A DNA stretch of 64,000 bases from Eublepharis macularius. Taxonomy: Eukaryota; Chordata; Lepidosauria; Squamata; Eublepharidae. Shown in pieces: positions 11,823-24,187 of the stretch. The number at the start of each line of letters is the position of its first letter. Positions within the stretch are counted from its first letter, which is position 1. The position numbers and the translations under genes are program-made. The DNA lies in contig NC_072801.1 in NCBI RefSeq assembly GCF_028583425.1, forward strand, positions 11,490,001 to 11,554,000, in the 5' to 3' direction. The notes under the pieces were generated by a model. That model saw only the letters and a list, made by a program, of their open reading frames with translations. It was not told the DNA's origin and did not search any database.

Positions 11823-13140
11823 AGAGTGTCACGGTCCAGGATCCAGGTTCAAATCCTTACTCTGCTATGGAGCTTGTCAGATGGCCTTTGGCCATCCCCA
11901 TTTCTCGGTCTAATGTACCTTAAAGGGTTGTTATGAGGATAAAATTGGGAAGGTGGGGGAGGGGCTATCTATGCTGCCTGGAGCTCCTGGGTGGGGGGAG
12001 GCATGATTAAAATGGCATCGATAAATGGCAGAAGAATGGCTTTTGTCTAAGAGTTGTCCCTACCTTCTGCAGTCTCTATCGAGGAAAAAGAGATTGGGGG
12101 AAAAGTGAACAGATTTTGGAGGTCTATCAGCTCTTCTTAAACCAGATACCTAAATGGGGCCTCTATGGTTATATGAAAACTGTCAGGAAGACTGAAAACT
12201 ATTTCTGATGATTGAAGTAATTGTAAGGTGACGCATATATGTTGCCTTACGTACTACCCGTTTACTTTAAATATGTGCTCTTATGAGCTACTTGTGCTTC
12301 ATGTGGTCTAATGTCAGCCCTAGAATTGCTTATGTCCTGTTTCAGCATCTCTTCAACTCTGCATTGGATCCTTGCTAATGCCACGCCTTTGTAAACTTGT
12401 GTTTATTTACTCTACGGCATCGTTTATGGAAATGTGCTTGATATTGACTGCTCTAATCTCACACACTGTGTAATAGTTGATATTTAGCAAGTGTTTCCAT
12501 TTCAGTCATGAAAAAGTTAACTTGTGTTACTTAGTAAACTTATTTGCATGTAACCACTTAGGCTTCGAGTAAGTATTCCCGCCATGGAAAGGGGAGTCAC
12601 TAGTCTTAATGAAGTAGAATTAGGATTCTCTATTGGGCAAACTGTTTATTGGGCGGGGGGAATTAAGCGAAGATATATAGTGAAGATTTATTGCTCTTTG
12701 TTCAGTGACTGCTGCCAGTCTTGAGTTTACCTTTTACCAGCAAAGATGTAGTCAGTCAGCTATTTATTTTCTATCCATGTAACCCTATTTTTATCCATTA
12801 TGTAGTAATTTTACAGAGCTAAACTGGAGTGTATGTCTGTTCTCATTAAATCCAATGAGCAATTTCTGGTAAACTCTGCTAATGTAAGTATTAAGTATTT
12901 ATCTCCCTACAGTAATCTGCCTTGAGTCTCAATGAGAAAGGCAGACTGTAAATGACATACATAAACAAGTAAATAAATAAATACCTAGCCATATTCCTGT
13001 GACGTAATGCCTCGCTTTGGACACATGATGCCAGGCCGGAGGGTTTGGTTGGATGAGTAGCACTTCCATCTTCCTTTAATCAGCACATCGGTGTTCATGT
13101 CGGCTTTCTAGCTTATACCTATCCATGAGATAGTAGGAAG
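11823..13140. other. Intergenic, AT-rich; LINE 3' tail near 12900
   Basis: No gene is seen. Bases about 12902-12985 (ctgccttgagtctcaatgag, then a taaa-rich tail) are the 3' end of a LINE family whose longer copies lie near 18460 and 48430. Confidence 0.5.
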
Positions 13141-13385
13141 CAGGGCTTTTTTTCAGCAGGAACGCGGTGGAACGGAGTTCCGGAACCTCTTGAAAATGGT
13201 CACATGGCTGGTGGCCCCGCCCCCTGATCTCCAGACAGAGGGGAGTTGAGATTGCATGGCGCGGAGGGCAATCTAAACTCCCCTCTGTCTGGGGATCAGG
13301 GGGCGGGGCCACCAGCCATGTGACCATTTTCTCCGAGGGCAACCCACTGAGTTCCGCCACCTCTTTTCCCAGAAAAAAAGCCCTG
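13141..13385. mobile_element. hAT-type MITE copy
   Basis: Both ends are complete (cagggctttttttcagcagg and agaaaaaaagccctg). A perfect 8-base duplication GTAGGAAG flanks it (13133-13140 and 13386-13393). Confidence 0.9.
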
Positions 13386-14434
13386 GTAGGAAGAAACTCG
13401 AACCGCATGCTTACCTGCAAGAGTTGCATCCTCTAGAGCATTTGGGAAGAAACCAAATCGTAAGGTGGAGTCCTGTCTTTGGGGCTGGCACGGTCTGAAT
13501 GGGGTTTCTTAGGCTAGATTTTCACGTGTGAATGCTAGCAGTAGCGACGTCAGAATCATTGCTCCATGAGGTAGAAAGGCTGTTGATATGGACGCATGGA
13601 TGAACGGACCATGGAAAAAGCTTCTAACCAACAGGGGCTACAAGTTTCCATCCCTCGTACCTTTTAATCTCATTTCCTATGCACTTAGGGTAGTAGATGA
13701 ATAGCTTTGCCCACCTGTAGCAGCCAAACCAAATGGGAGTCCAGTGGCATTTTAAAAACGGACACTTCAATTTTTCTAAGGTGCTTTGAGACTGAGGTCA
13801 TTTTGTCCGACACCTGAAGCAGATACTGACCCCTCGGAGTAGCCAAACATAGAAAGGTGACTGGAGGAAGGGAGGTGTTCAAAAGAGAGGCCCCATTTAT
13901 AACTCAATCTGATCAAAAGGCTGGTTCAGATCATTCCTGTCTGTCGATCAGTTGGCAAAGTAGGATGTGGCTGAAATGTAGAGTTGACGTTCTTGATGAC
14001 TTCTAGGTGCTGCATCCCCATCCGTCAGGAAACTGAACCCTTCGTCTTGGCCAGGTCTGGACACCTGCCATTTCTCACTGGCCAGAAACATGGAGATGTC
14101 AGCACAGCCCACCCTTGATGGATACTCTCTTTAAGACATCCTGCCCCCACCCCAGCCTGTCTGTCTGTGTGCAATGTTGGATAAGAGCTGCCTGCATAGG
14201 ATGAAGTGAGCAAAGACTAGCAAAACTGTATCATGCCATAAATGAGGTCAGTCTCTGTTAAGGTACTGCTGGAGTCCTTTTTTATTCTGCTGCTTCCCTT
14301 TCTGTAGCCTTAACCCAAATGCTGCAGGTCTCCCTTCCCCATTTCATTTTGAATAATGCAGTTGAATTAATACCAGTGGGCCTGACAAGTGAATAGTTCG
14401 TAAAGTTCAGCCCCTCGGGTCCAACCTGACCTCC
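13386..14434. other. Intergenic block with SINE-like tail
   Basis: No gene is seen. About 13700-13860 contains, on the - strand, the block with ccactggactcccatttgg that belongs to a reptile interspersed repeat also seen near 51383-51835. Confidence 0.4.
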
Positions 14435-15532
14435 TTAAGAGACTGGATTGGAGGCAGCGTTATGATCCCCTTTCACCACATGCAGTCTAATCAAAGGATG
14501 CTTACGAGGTTTCAACAAATCATTTTCCACTGCTAGAATTTCAAACTGGACAGTCTTTTCCAGCTGATGCTGCTGGTAAACGCCAACTTCTGCTGGTGCT
14601 GATTGAAACAGGCGATGACATTGACAGCAAAAGATTGTTCTGTTGTTCCAAATCACGTTTACTTCTCTCTAATTGTGTAACCCATTCTGGGGGCCCCATT
14701 CACCTATCCGTTTAGTCTCTATTATCCACGAAGTCTGCTCACACAACTTCCTGTAGTTGTCAGCTGTGCACCGGATAGTGTGGTTTGGGAACTGCCAATG
14801 TGCTGCCCGCTCATACTCACCGAACTCTGTAAGGGTGCAGATTGGAACATATCCAGCAGCCACAAAAGCAAAACCATTCATTTGCCAAATGGCACAATCG
14901 GTCTCATTCCTGAGAACAACTTCTCTCCCCAATCTTTCCCTTATTATTCTTCCCCAGTGATAATATTGCCGAGAACACTCTCCTGACATGTGCTCTTGTG
15001 GGAATGGCATGTCTCCCGCACAAACACTGTAAGTGTTCCTTGGCATACCATCCAACATACGTGCTTTTATGTGCCAATCATTACCCATTATTATTGCCTG
15101 AGGATCTATAAATCATTCCGTCTATATTGCAATCCAGTGGGGGGACTTCACCACCTTCTTTTTCCCATCTGATATTTCCCCCTATTGGGTCCCATTGAAC
15201 CACTATGCTATTCTTCAGGGACAAATGGCCGGTCTTTGGGGTAAACCACATCACTCTACAGTTCTAAGTACTGGAATTAACATTGGGGTAATTGGGGCAT
15301 CTTCTACTGGAAAATTTTGGTCTCCTTCATTGAATACAGGGATTCTTGGAATCGCAACACTCACAGGCATGTCAGAGGAAATGGATTTTCTTTCTGTAAT
15401 ACTGAAGAGAGAAAGCCTGGTCCCTTCTGGGTCCCTGGGCAAAGCAGCAGCCATTTCTGGGCTGCCTAAATGGTGAATATAGGGAGCCGAGAACAGAGAG
15501 TTGAGGAAGGGGGAAGGCTCTACAAAGGACAC
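14435..15532 (-). pseudogene. Decayed glycoprotein-like reading frame, possibly retroviral env
   Basis: Three neighbouring - strand stretches (15532 to about 15260, about 15262 to 15110, about 15110 to 14435) read as one protein of roughly 365 codons. They are broken by two frameshifts (near 15260 and 15100-15112) and one in-frame stop at 14669-14671. The translation is rich in Cys and Trp and has N-glycosylation sequons (NET, NHT, NRT), which suggests an exported glycoprotein. Integrase, protease and LTRs were not seen nearby, so an endogenous-retrovirus env is a guess. I do not recognise the family. It is not bounded by splice sites like a host gene. Confidence 0.45.
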
Positions 15533-16594
15533 GCCACCACACTTCTGATCGGAAACTGACCCTCTCTCCCTTCCACTCTCCCCTCAGCACAGCACAGAAC
15601 TGGGACGGGGCCAAATGAGACCACGGCCTCAGAACGCCACTAGGAGGGGAGGAAGGGCTCCTGCCTCCCCTCTCAAGCTGTTTTCCAAAATAGTGAGCGG
15701 GGTGAGAGTTTTCTGTGCACGTGGAGCAGTAAAAACAGAGAAATACCCACCTCCCCCCATGCTATTTTGACACGGCAACCAGCTTAGGGGGAGGGAGACA
15801 GGAGCCCTTCCCCCCCTCTCGTGGTGGTTTTCTGAGGTCACGTGGCTGCAAGGAACCCGAGTTGGGTCTAGAGAACCCAGACCCAACTCTTTAAAGACCT
15901 GTATGTCTAGAGAGACCCTAACACATCTAACACAGAGATGCAGGGCTGCGTGGCAGGGGCTCGGTTGGGCCATTTGTGGGGCTGACAACCTACCTTCAAC
16001 TGGCCCTGTGGCAACAATGGCCTTTACTCCATTTATTTCTCTGCAGCCTCCACGTGGGCTACAAAATATGGCTGATATTCTTGCAAAAGGTTGAAATGCC
16101 TCTCCTCTCATCGCACAGAGGCCTGGGGGGTGCCTCAGGCTACCTCTCCTGGCAGCAGTCACCTTCAGCCTGTGGCCATCCAGCGCAACCTCTGTGGGGC
16201 TCTGTGGGGGAGGCCAGCCTCCCTCCGTTTGATTCCTGCTCAGCAGGGAGGCCTTTATGGAGTGACTTACACAGGGTATCTTCCTGCCTCTGCAGTGAAA
16301 CAGGTCAGCGCTCACATCCTGTTAGAGCAGCTGTATTGAGAGAGAGAGCCAGAGAGAGAGAAGGGGGAGATCTATCCCGAGAACAGAACCTGTTTCACAG
16401 AAGAGAGAGCCCTGAGGCACAAGAGCTTCCTTCCTGCACTGGGACATAGCCAGCAAGAGAAACTGTCTGCTGAGGCACCACGTTTTCTTCACACTCAGTT
16501 GTGATTGCATCTGGCTGGCAGCATTAGAGGGATAACAATGACCCCAATATTCACCAGAATTCTCTATACAAGCAGTTCCACAATGCACTGAGAC
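15533..16594. other. GC-rich block with unassigned open frames
   Basis: A 228-codon open stretch runs on the - strand from 16315 to 15629, and overlapping + strand frames are open too. None shows a known domain, and GC-rich sequence keeps several frames open at once. It may belong with the glycoprotein-like relic to its left or be noncoding. Confidence 0.35.
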
Positions 16595-16838
16595 CAGGAC
16601 TTTTTTTCTGGGAAAAGAGATGGTGAAACTCAGTGGGTTGCCATCGGAGAAAATGGTCACATGGCTGGTGGCCCCGCCCCCTGATCTCCAGGCAGAGGGG
16701 AGTTTAGATTGCCCTCCGTGCCGCTAATCTCAACGCCCCTCTGTCTGGAGATCAGGGGGCGGGGCCACCAGCCATGTGACCGTTTTCAAGAGGTTCCGGA
16801 ACTCCGTTCCCCGGCGTTCCAGCTGAAAAAAAGCCCTG
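16595..16838. mobile_element. hAT-type MITE copy (reverse orientation)
   Basis: The ends are caggactttttttctggg and cagctgaaaaaaagccctg. The flanks actgagac and attgagac match at 7 of 8 bases. Confidence 0.85.
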
Positions 16839-17143
16839 ATTGAGACTACTTTTTTAATAAAGAGAGGAAGACGTGCCATGCCAAGTTGAGCATTCAGTAC
16901 CAACGGGAGTATGTCCAAACCAAGCTGGGACAAGTGGATTGACCCATCTGCTTCCAATACAGAGACAACTTTTACCTATCATTTGTAACAATAAAAGACT
17001 CCAATGCTTTGCAGTGGGACAAAAACACTTCTGCATCATAAAATATTGGTGAAAGCCAAGCTTGTTTTGGAAGTAAAGTGGGTAAGCCAGAGTGGAATCC
17101 TCTGCGTTGCTGAAGGGGGGTAGGGGAGATAGTTCATCTGAGA

Positions 17144-17309
17144 GCCAAGCTACAAGTGATGAATTACACTTGCCTGGCAAGTGAACAGACTCACGTGTAT
17201 TCCTCCCTACGTGATCAAGTGGAGGGCAAGTGGAGGGCAAGTGAACAAGGAGGAATACATGTGAGTCTTCACTTGCCAGGCAAGTGTAATTCGTCACTTG
17301 TAGCTTGGC
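17144..17309. mobile_element. Palindromic MITE (GCCAAGCTACAAGTGA ends)
   Basis: The ends gccaagctacaagtga and tcacttgtagcttggc are exact complements. The flanking 7-base duplication TCTGAGA lies at 17137-17143 and 17310-17316. The interior repeats ggcaagtgga twice. Confidence 0.8.
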
Positions 17310-17689
17310 TCTGAGAGAAAAGGAAGTCGAGAAAGGTCACAAGTCTTGCTCGTTCCTTGGCAGAAAGATAAAGACTGGATAAACATTGACACCACAACCC
17401 GGACAGGAGCTCCATTCACACGGAAGCCAGCCCTCACACTTGGCTGCAGCTGTCTCGGTTAACAATGATAAACTATCTGTGACCAATCTTAAACTATCGA
17501 TGAAGCCCAGGCCCGGCAAGATGCTATTGTCACACTGCCAGACTATAATTGAAGGTATCTAGGTTTGTCCCTGTGTAACTGGAGAGCCTCAGGTGTGTTA
17601 TACTCCCTCTAACCAATCTACCTCACAGGGCTTTTATGAGGATAAAATGAAAAAAAAAACAATGTAAGCACATTGGGGAGAAAATAAGG

Positions 17690-17790
17690 TTGCACCTACT
17701 TGTAACTATTGTTCACTGAGTGATGGTCTGTGCCGGCACACACAGGATCTGTGTATGCCCAGGCCAGTTGCGGACATTCCGAAGCTCCTA
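17690..17790 (+). repeat. Stray DIRS-type terminal repeat
   Basis: The string gttgcacctacttgtaacta, then ttcactgagtgatggtctgt and a ggcacacac block, follows the outer edge of the DIRS inverted repeat at 30287. Only one edge is present. Confidence 0.5.
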
Positions 17791-18459
17791 GAGGCTCAAG
17801 ATGCTAGTTTAGCTTTTTTGCAAGCTTTTCACCCAGGTGTAGCTGTAAAAGGTGGGGTGAGCAGCTCTCTCCGACAATTCTCTAAGCTACCACCAGTGCA
17901 GAAGGAAAATAAAGGTGGGAAAAGAGGGAGGGACGTGTGCCTGACAAAAATTGCGCCATCTTTGCCCCACAATGGGAACATTTCTTGACAAGGACCTTTG
18001 ACACCATAGATCTGAAGGCCCTGTCTCGAACACAGCAATGGATCTGGGAAGTGGAGACAGATATCCTTCTTCAACAGGGGTCTGGCCTTGCATCGCCAGG
18101 GGCCGCTCTTGGGGTATGCGCACCCCCAGCTGCAGCAGGCTTGCACGGTGAATGCCAGTATCTTACACTGAGCCCAGAATCACACGGGAGCCAGATGCAG
18201 ACGTTCCCCAAACACACCAGCAGCCCTGAGTAGCTTCTGGGTTGCCTTCAAGGGCTGTCCCCCAGTCTAGCCATAAGGTGCCTGCGGCTGGGCTCGCTGC
18301 AGCTCAGGAGGCCAGCTCTGACTATGTTGTGAGAACCAGGCAGGGGCTGAGGGAAACCAGTACTTTTGCTCCCACCGCTGATCTGATGGGTCCAGCAGCA
18401 TCCCCTCCCATCTCCACCCCTTCTGCCAAGGGACAGGCCCTCATCCAACAACGGAAGAG

Positions 18460-19315
18460 CCTTTTAAATTATCCTGCCAGCCATTCTGACCTGCATGAAC
18501 AGGGCCTTCTGAAGATACCCCCCTGCTGTTGGGCAAAATCAACAGCTGCCCATACACGTGCGTTCTCTGTGGTAGCTCCCACCTTATGGAACAGCCTGCC
18601 TGGAGAGGTCAGGAAAACTCCCACGCTCCCAGCTTTTGGAAATTATGCAAAACTGAATTATTCAAGGGGGCGTTCTACTCGGATTATAGGGCTGTGTCAT
18701 CAGAAATAGCTGAGAGATGCTTTGATAGGGACAAGGACTACAGAACAAGCTTCTGGGGTACTCTTTGCCGATGTAGATACGCACCCACTGGGTGGTTTCC
18801 ACATTGCTGAAGATGTCATCATGTGTTAAGCTTTGTTTCAGAAAGGTTTCGTCTGGGAACAGTTTTATGCTTGTTTTCAAATTTTCTGCTACCATAGCCT
18901 ATTGTATCTATGCAGGGCTTTTTTTCAGCAGGAACGCAGTGGAACGGAGTTCCGGAACCTCTTGAAAATGGTCACATGGCTGGTGGCCCCACCCTCTGAC
19001 CTCCAGACAGAGAGAGGGGAGTTGAGATTGCCCTCCGTGCCACTGAGCGGCGTGGAGGGCAATCTCAACTCCCCTCTGCCTGGAGATCAGGGGGCGGGGC
19101 CACCAGCCATGTGACCATTTTCTCCAAGGGCAACCCACTGAGTTCCACCACCTCTTTCCCCAGAAAAAAAGCCCTGTATCTATGTACTGAATGACCTGTT
19201 GATCAGATTGTTAATACAGTGAATGGCCTAGCTGGTGATTCTATTGTATTCACTTGTATTGTGGAATGTGCCTTGGGTCTCTATGAAAAAGGCAGACTGT
19301 GATAAATTAGCAACA
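18460..19315 (+). pseudogene. LINE RT C-terminal fragment and 3' tail, split by a MITE
   Basis: The frame reads TRAFSVVAPTLWNSLPGEVR, a motif at the C-terminal end of the ORF in Jockey/L2-type vertebrate LINEs. The 3' region continues on both sides of the MITE at 18913-19176 and ends with tgccttgggtctctatgaa near 19270. A second copy is at 48430-49560. Confidence 0.65.
18913..19176. mobile_element. hAT-type MITE copy
   Basis: Both ends are complete. A perfect 8-base duplication TATCTATG flanks it (18905-18912 and 19177-19184). It is inserted in a LINE 3' region. Confidence 0.9.
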
Positions 19316-19544
19316 ATGCCTGTTGTGTGAACTCTAGAAAACTGATTTGGTGGGCCCCCTCCTGGCAGCAAGTGGACGCTTCGCAGCAGCCTCAAGGCCA
19401 GAGTTGTCAGCAATGCACTTGCGTAAGGATAGAAAGTGAGTCGTCGCCAATATGGCTTGCCTTTTATATAGTAGGATAAACGGGGGAGGGGGGAGTCGCT
19501 CTAGGTCCAACTGAGGAGAATCCCACACCAAGGTCTAATAATAA

Positions 19545-21705
19545 TTGATAACAGTAAGCAGGCTGACTGACCCTGGGGCACCTCCAGGTCATTCCTCGTC
19601 TCGGCTTCCTTCCATGCTCTAAATGGGTCAACAGAAGTGAAATCTCTCTCTTGACCGTATCAGGATCGTATGCAGGCCGGATCACACCTCGGTGCTGACA
19701 GTGGTGCCTCTGGTCCAAACCAGACAGGGCTGTACATCATTTACACCCCATCTTGTCCATCACCAAACAGTGACTGAAGATGTGAATGAGAAAATAAAAA
19801 AACGTTGCTAGCCGTTAAATGGCAAAAACTAAGCAGGCCACAAGCAACATTCCTGGGTCCCAAAGTGATACCTAAATACCTCTCCTGTTTCAGAAAGAGG
19901 TAATGGGATATCATTTCTGAGTGTTGAGTGACACCCCATCACCACCGATGGTTTGCAAGGACTTAAAAATCAATGGAGTTGGCGTAAGCTAGAAGCAGGG
20001 CTTTTTTTCAGGGGGAATGGAGTTCCGGAACCTCTTGAAAATGGTCACATGGCTGGTGGCCCCGCCCCCGATCTCCAGACAGAGGGGAGTTGAGATTGCC
20101 CTACATGCTGCTTGGCGGTGTGGAGGGCCATCTCAACTCCCCTCTGTCTGGAGATCAGGGGGCGGGGCCACCAGCCATGTGACCATTTTCTCCGAGGGCA
20201 ACCCACTGAGTTCCACCACCTCTTTTCCTGGAAAAAAAACCCTGGCTAGAAGAGTTGGATTGTTTCATTTGCAGGGGAATTTTCACGTCAGAAAACTTTT
20301 AAAAAAGACTCCCCCACCCACTGCCTGAAGCGGTGCATTCCGCTCTATCACCTCCTTCAGCTGCGTATGTTGAATCCTGAAGTACCTGGATCAGCCCCCA
20401 CTGGAAGTCTTAACCCCAACAATTTAACTCAGGCCTGCTTGTTTGAACTAGCCGATAAAACAGTAAAAGATGTTCTTGCAGGTCTGAAGGCCTAAAGTTG
20501 ATCCTGATGTTCTTTGCATCACTCGTTTGTCCTGTATCCAAAATGCTATATATTGGGAATCTGGTCTCATGTTTAGCATCAATCCATTTGTATTAGGAAC
20601 AACTCAGCTTAGACCCAAGATATAGGCTGCTGCTGACACCTGGGGGAACTGCTGCAGTACAACACCATGTAGTTGGTTTTTAGGCCTGCTAGCTGTATTT
20701 TGATTTTTAACATGTGATTTTATGTCGGTTATTGGATAATATGGGAACTTTCTACTTATCATTGTGCATTATGTTACAAATTCCCCTGAAGAAGCTTTGT
20801 TACCAGTGCTGGTAACATCATTTACACCCCTGACCAATAAAAGATTCTTCTGTGTTTTGCAGCCTTTTCCCCTATCTAAAATATATTGGCATCACCCGTG
20901 TCATCTTGAGACGAGTGAACTGATGCTCAAAATATAGACTGCTGCTGCCACCTGATGGACATACTGCAGTACAACACTTGCGCACCCCTCCCCCAATTCC
21001 ACATCACAAAACAGGAGGCAAGTTTTTCCAGAAGGCGTCATTAGACTGGATGTTCCAGGATGGGGATCGGGAGGGGACAGTGCTTCACCTCATGGCGGAA
21101 TTGTGCCCGTGTCTGCAATTTCCAGAGTTGGAATACAGGATATGATGCAAACTGGACAGGATTAGGTGCTGTTATATGTAGACAGCTCTGGGCAGCAGCA
21201 GGGGGCTGATGGGACAGTGAAGGGGGGCGAGGTCGTGCTCCCGTTGAAAACGTAAAACCTTGCAGTTATGCTCTATCGAATTACGTGGGGCTGCCTGTGA
21301 AAGGCCACTTGGAAGCTTCCACAGTATAAAATGCTACTTGCAACATACAATTTTGATGCTCCCCCTATAAGCGTCCCAATTCCAATGCAAAGTGTTGTTA
21401 CTTCTGAAGCCCTCGATATTCTTCACACTCATTCAGCCACATCTCCCAAGCGCCAGCTGTGCTCTTCAACCTTCTCCTTGTGGTGCCCAGTGCCCTTTCT
21501 TAGAACTGTCTGGTTGGGCAATAGTCAGGCTGTGGGCTTTTTCTGGGGCAGGACTGGTTCTTTTGATTGATTTTTTAGAGTGGGTGCAGAGGTCTACTCA
21601 GGAAGGCAGACCTCCACAGAACATCCTAAAAGAAAGTTAATCCTCTAAGGGAGCGAAGAAGTATTTGCAGCATTTGAGCACAGGGGATGTTGGGTATGGG
21701 GCTGA
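19545..21705 (-). repeat. Right arm of the ~2.2 kb inverted repeat pair
   Basis: This is the reverse complement partner of 5036-7236. It carries its own MITE (19996-20244) and lacks the MITE and retroposon insertions of the left arm. The internal near-duplicates around atataggctgctgctgac lie at about 20620 and 20930. The region between the arms is about 12.3 kb. Confidence 0.7.
19996..20244. mobile_element. hAT-type MITE copy
   Basis: A perfect 8-base duplication GCTAGAAG flanks it (19988-19995 and 20245-20252). The left end has lost part of the usual cagctggaacg segment. Confidence 0.9.
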
Positions 21706-23044
21706 AAAGCAGCGCCCCCCCCCACCAGAAGGGTTAGTGGTCTGGGGCGGGTGTGATGTTAAGAGCTCCGGCTGGTCCCCCTACAAGAAGCAAGGGTCAG
21801 CGGCCTTTTATGACGAGAGCTCAACTATGCCAAAATTCTGAGCAAGAGATCTACAAACTGTCAGTAGAAGAAAGCTGATTTGCTTAACTGAAATTATACA
21901 ACTGAACATTATTGATAATTGAAATGTTAATGACAGCATAAATTTATGCTGCAACAACTCAAATGTTTTTTTTTCCCCAATGGGGCTTCCGCTGTGGCAC
22001 GATTGCGTTCATTTCTTTGAAGCGTACACCACATCCAGTCCAGTTCCCCCTCATGCACTCATTTCAGACTCTTAGCACTGACCCCCTTCTCTGCACTCTT
22101 TGGAGTCCCCCTTCCCCTCCCTTATTAAGCTTCCTTCCTAGCTCATGAGGCTTAAAGATCCCAGGGATCATTGGCTTGAGGGGGGAGGGGGACTCTCATC
22201 AAAATAACGTTGCCAGAGATATAGGTACAGGGTACAGAAATGGGTTTAAAAACAAATGGAGTTTAACTCAGTGGGCAGGAAACCAGATTATCTGTGTCCA
22301 AGATTCTTCCATTGGAGAAGAAGCTCTATCTGGGACTGTTTATGGGCCACAGGGCCCGTCACAAGCCCTGCCCCACATCCAGTTTCCCCTAGGGTGGAAT
22401 CTATTGTTCTGATGGGGCCTCCATCAAAAAAAAAAAGACTCTCATGAAATACTATGCAGTCTTATCAAATATAAATTGGTGGCTTTTAAAGAATGAAGCA
22501 GAATATTCTTCTATTTAAAAAAATAAAACAAAATACAGATCACTACACATTTTTGTTTTTGCAGTTATTTATTTTAAAACATTAAAACCAAGCTGATTAG
22601 AAACCACAGAAATTACATTTAGAATGCTTTTTAGTATTTGCAGAAAAAGTAAATCCAGTAAAAATAGGTACAGTACAATTAACAAAACAAATGAAGTAAA
22701 AGGGGGGAAAAAATTAAAAGGCCCTCCTCAGTTTAAATCCTTATAATTGAAAGAAAGAAAAGAGAACATTTTTGGGTAAGTGAAGAACTTTTGAAAGGGA
22801 CAAATTATGCCTAACGGCTTTTAAAAAATTATATATATATATTTATATTATATATGTATATATTAAGTGGTATGATATACAACCATTGTGGTTTAAAACA
22901 AAATCAGAATGAAAAAAAAGGCAAGGCCAGTTACTCTTCACTGATAAGGTTTTTTATGCACAGAAATGTCCCGGGGGGGGGGGGGGTGAAATACCAAAAT
23001 CCAGAAGAACTAAATCCACAGGAGACTGTGTTCACTCTTGCTAA
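21706..23044. other. Intergenic, likely beyond the TTYH3 transcript end
   Basis: No gene is seen. It contains an AT-dinucleotide tract near 22836-22862 and a G-run near 22973-22986. A TTTATT at 22568-22573 would be a - strand AATAAA but is far from the TTYH3 stop. Confidence 0.4.
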
Positions 23045-23376
23045 CAGGGCTTTTTTTCAGCGGGAACGCGGTGGAACAGAGTTCCCTCACCTCTTGAAAA
23101 TGGTCACATGGCTGGTGGCCCCGCCCCCTGATCTCCAGACAGAGGGGAGCTTAGATTGCCCTCCGCAACGCTCCAGCAGCACAGAGGGCAATCTCAACTC
23201 CCCTCTGTCTGGAGATCAGGGGGCGGGGCCACCAGCCATGTGACCATTTTCGCCAAGGGCGATTTAAACTTTTAAAAACTCCCCCCTTGTTCCAGCTGAC
23301 CCAAAGTGACATCATTGTGTGGTCTTGAGTTCCACCACTGAGTTCCACCACCTCTTTTCCCAGAAAAAAAGCCCAG
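23045..23376. mobile_element. hAT-type MITE copy, long variant
   Basis: At 332 bp it is longer than most copies because it keeps a cagctgacccaaagtgac block. A perfect 8-base duplication CTTGCTAA flanks it (23037-23044 and 23377-23384). Confidence 0.9.
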
Positions 23377-23920
23377 CTTGCTAATAATGGACTTCTGGTG
23401 TTGCAATGCTCACCAATGTTCCAATCTCAGCAACGCAATCCTAAACAGTTACACCCTTCTAAACCCACTTACTCCAGTGGCCTTAGAACAGGGCCACTCT
23501 GCTTAAGATTGTGCTGCAGGTTACCCACAGTGCCCTTCTAAGCAGATCTACCCAGAATTCCATTCTGGAGGTTACTCCATAACATACCGCTACATGGTCT
23601 GCTTTTGCTGCAGCATGGATGTGCAGAAAACCTGCAAGGGAAGGTTTTCACAGCATGGAGGATAAATGCAATTTGCGATTCAACAGAGCAGACAGGTAGC
23701 CAGTTTTTAAAAGTTGGCAAGCCCCCAGTGGCAACATTCAGCACCCAAAACGTTCAATGCAACAGCCATGGGGGGGAAACTGGGCATGCCCTGCTACTGG
23801 CATCAATGCTCTTGGATATGGAGCTTTCGCAAAAGATTCCAGATAACAATCGTGTGCTTGTGTGTGGTGGTGGGCAATAGGACAGTTAACATTGCATAGA
23901 GAGGAAAACAGTGGCATAAA

Positions 23921-24187
23921 CAGGGCTTTTTTTCTGGGAAAAGAAGTGGTGGAACTCAGTAGGTTGCCAGCACAACTCCTGGTGGGAGTAGTACCCCTGG
24001 TACCACATGCGCATGCACAAAGTGCACGCACATTCCCGGGACCGTGCAATGACATCACTTTGGGTCAGTTGGAATAAAGTTTTTTTTTAAAAGTTTAAAA
24101 CACCCTCTGCAAAAATGGTCACATGGCTGGTGGCCCTGCCCCTTAATCTCCAGACAGAGGGGAGTTTAGATTGCCCTCCGCGCCACG
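23921..24187. mobile_element. hAT-type MITE, one-ended variant
   Basis: It starts cagggctttttttctggg and carries a different middle (accacatgcgcatgcacaaa) before rejoining the family block agtttagattgccctccg. The right end is missing. Confidence 0.75.

Noticed and set aside
11357-11832. Overlapping open frames on both strands
   Set aside because: They lie inside a GC-rich hAT repeat with no domain and no splice context.
19313-19476. Possible Helitron (tcctactatataaaagg start and ctag end on the - strand)
   Set aside because: The 5' flank fits an A target, but the base after CTAG is not T and no clear terminal hairpin was seen.
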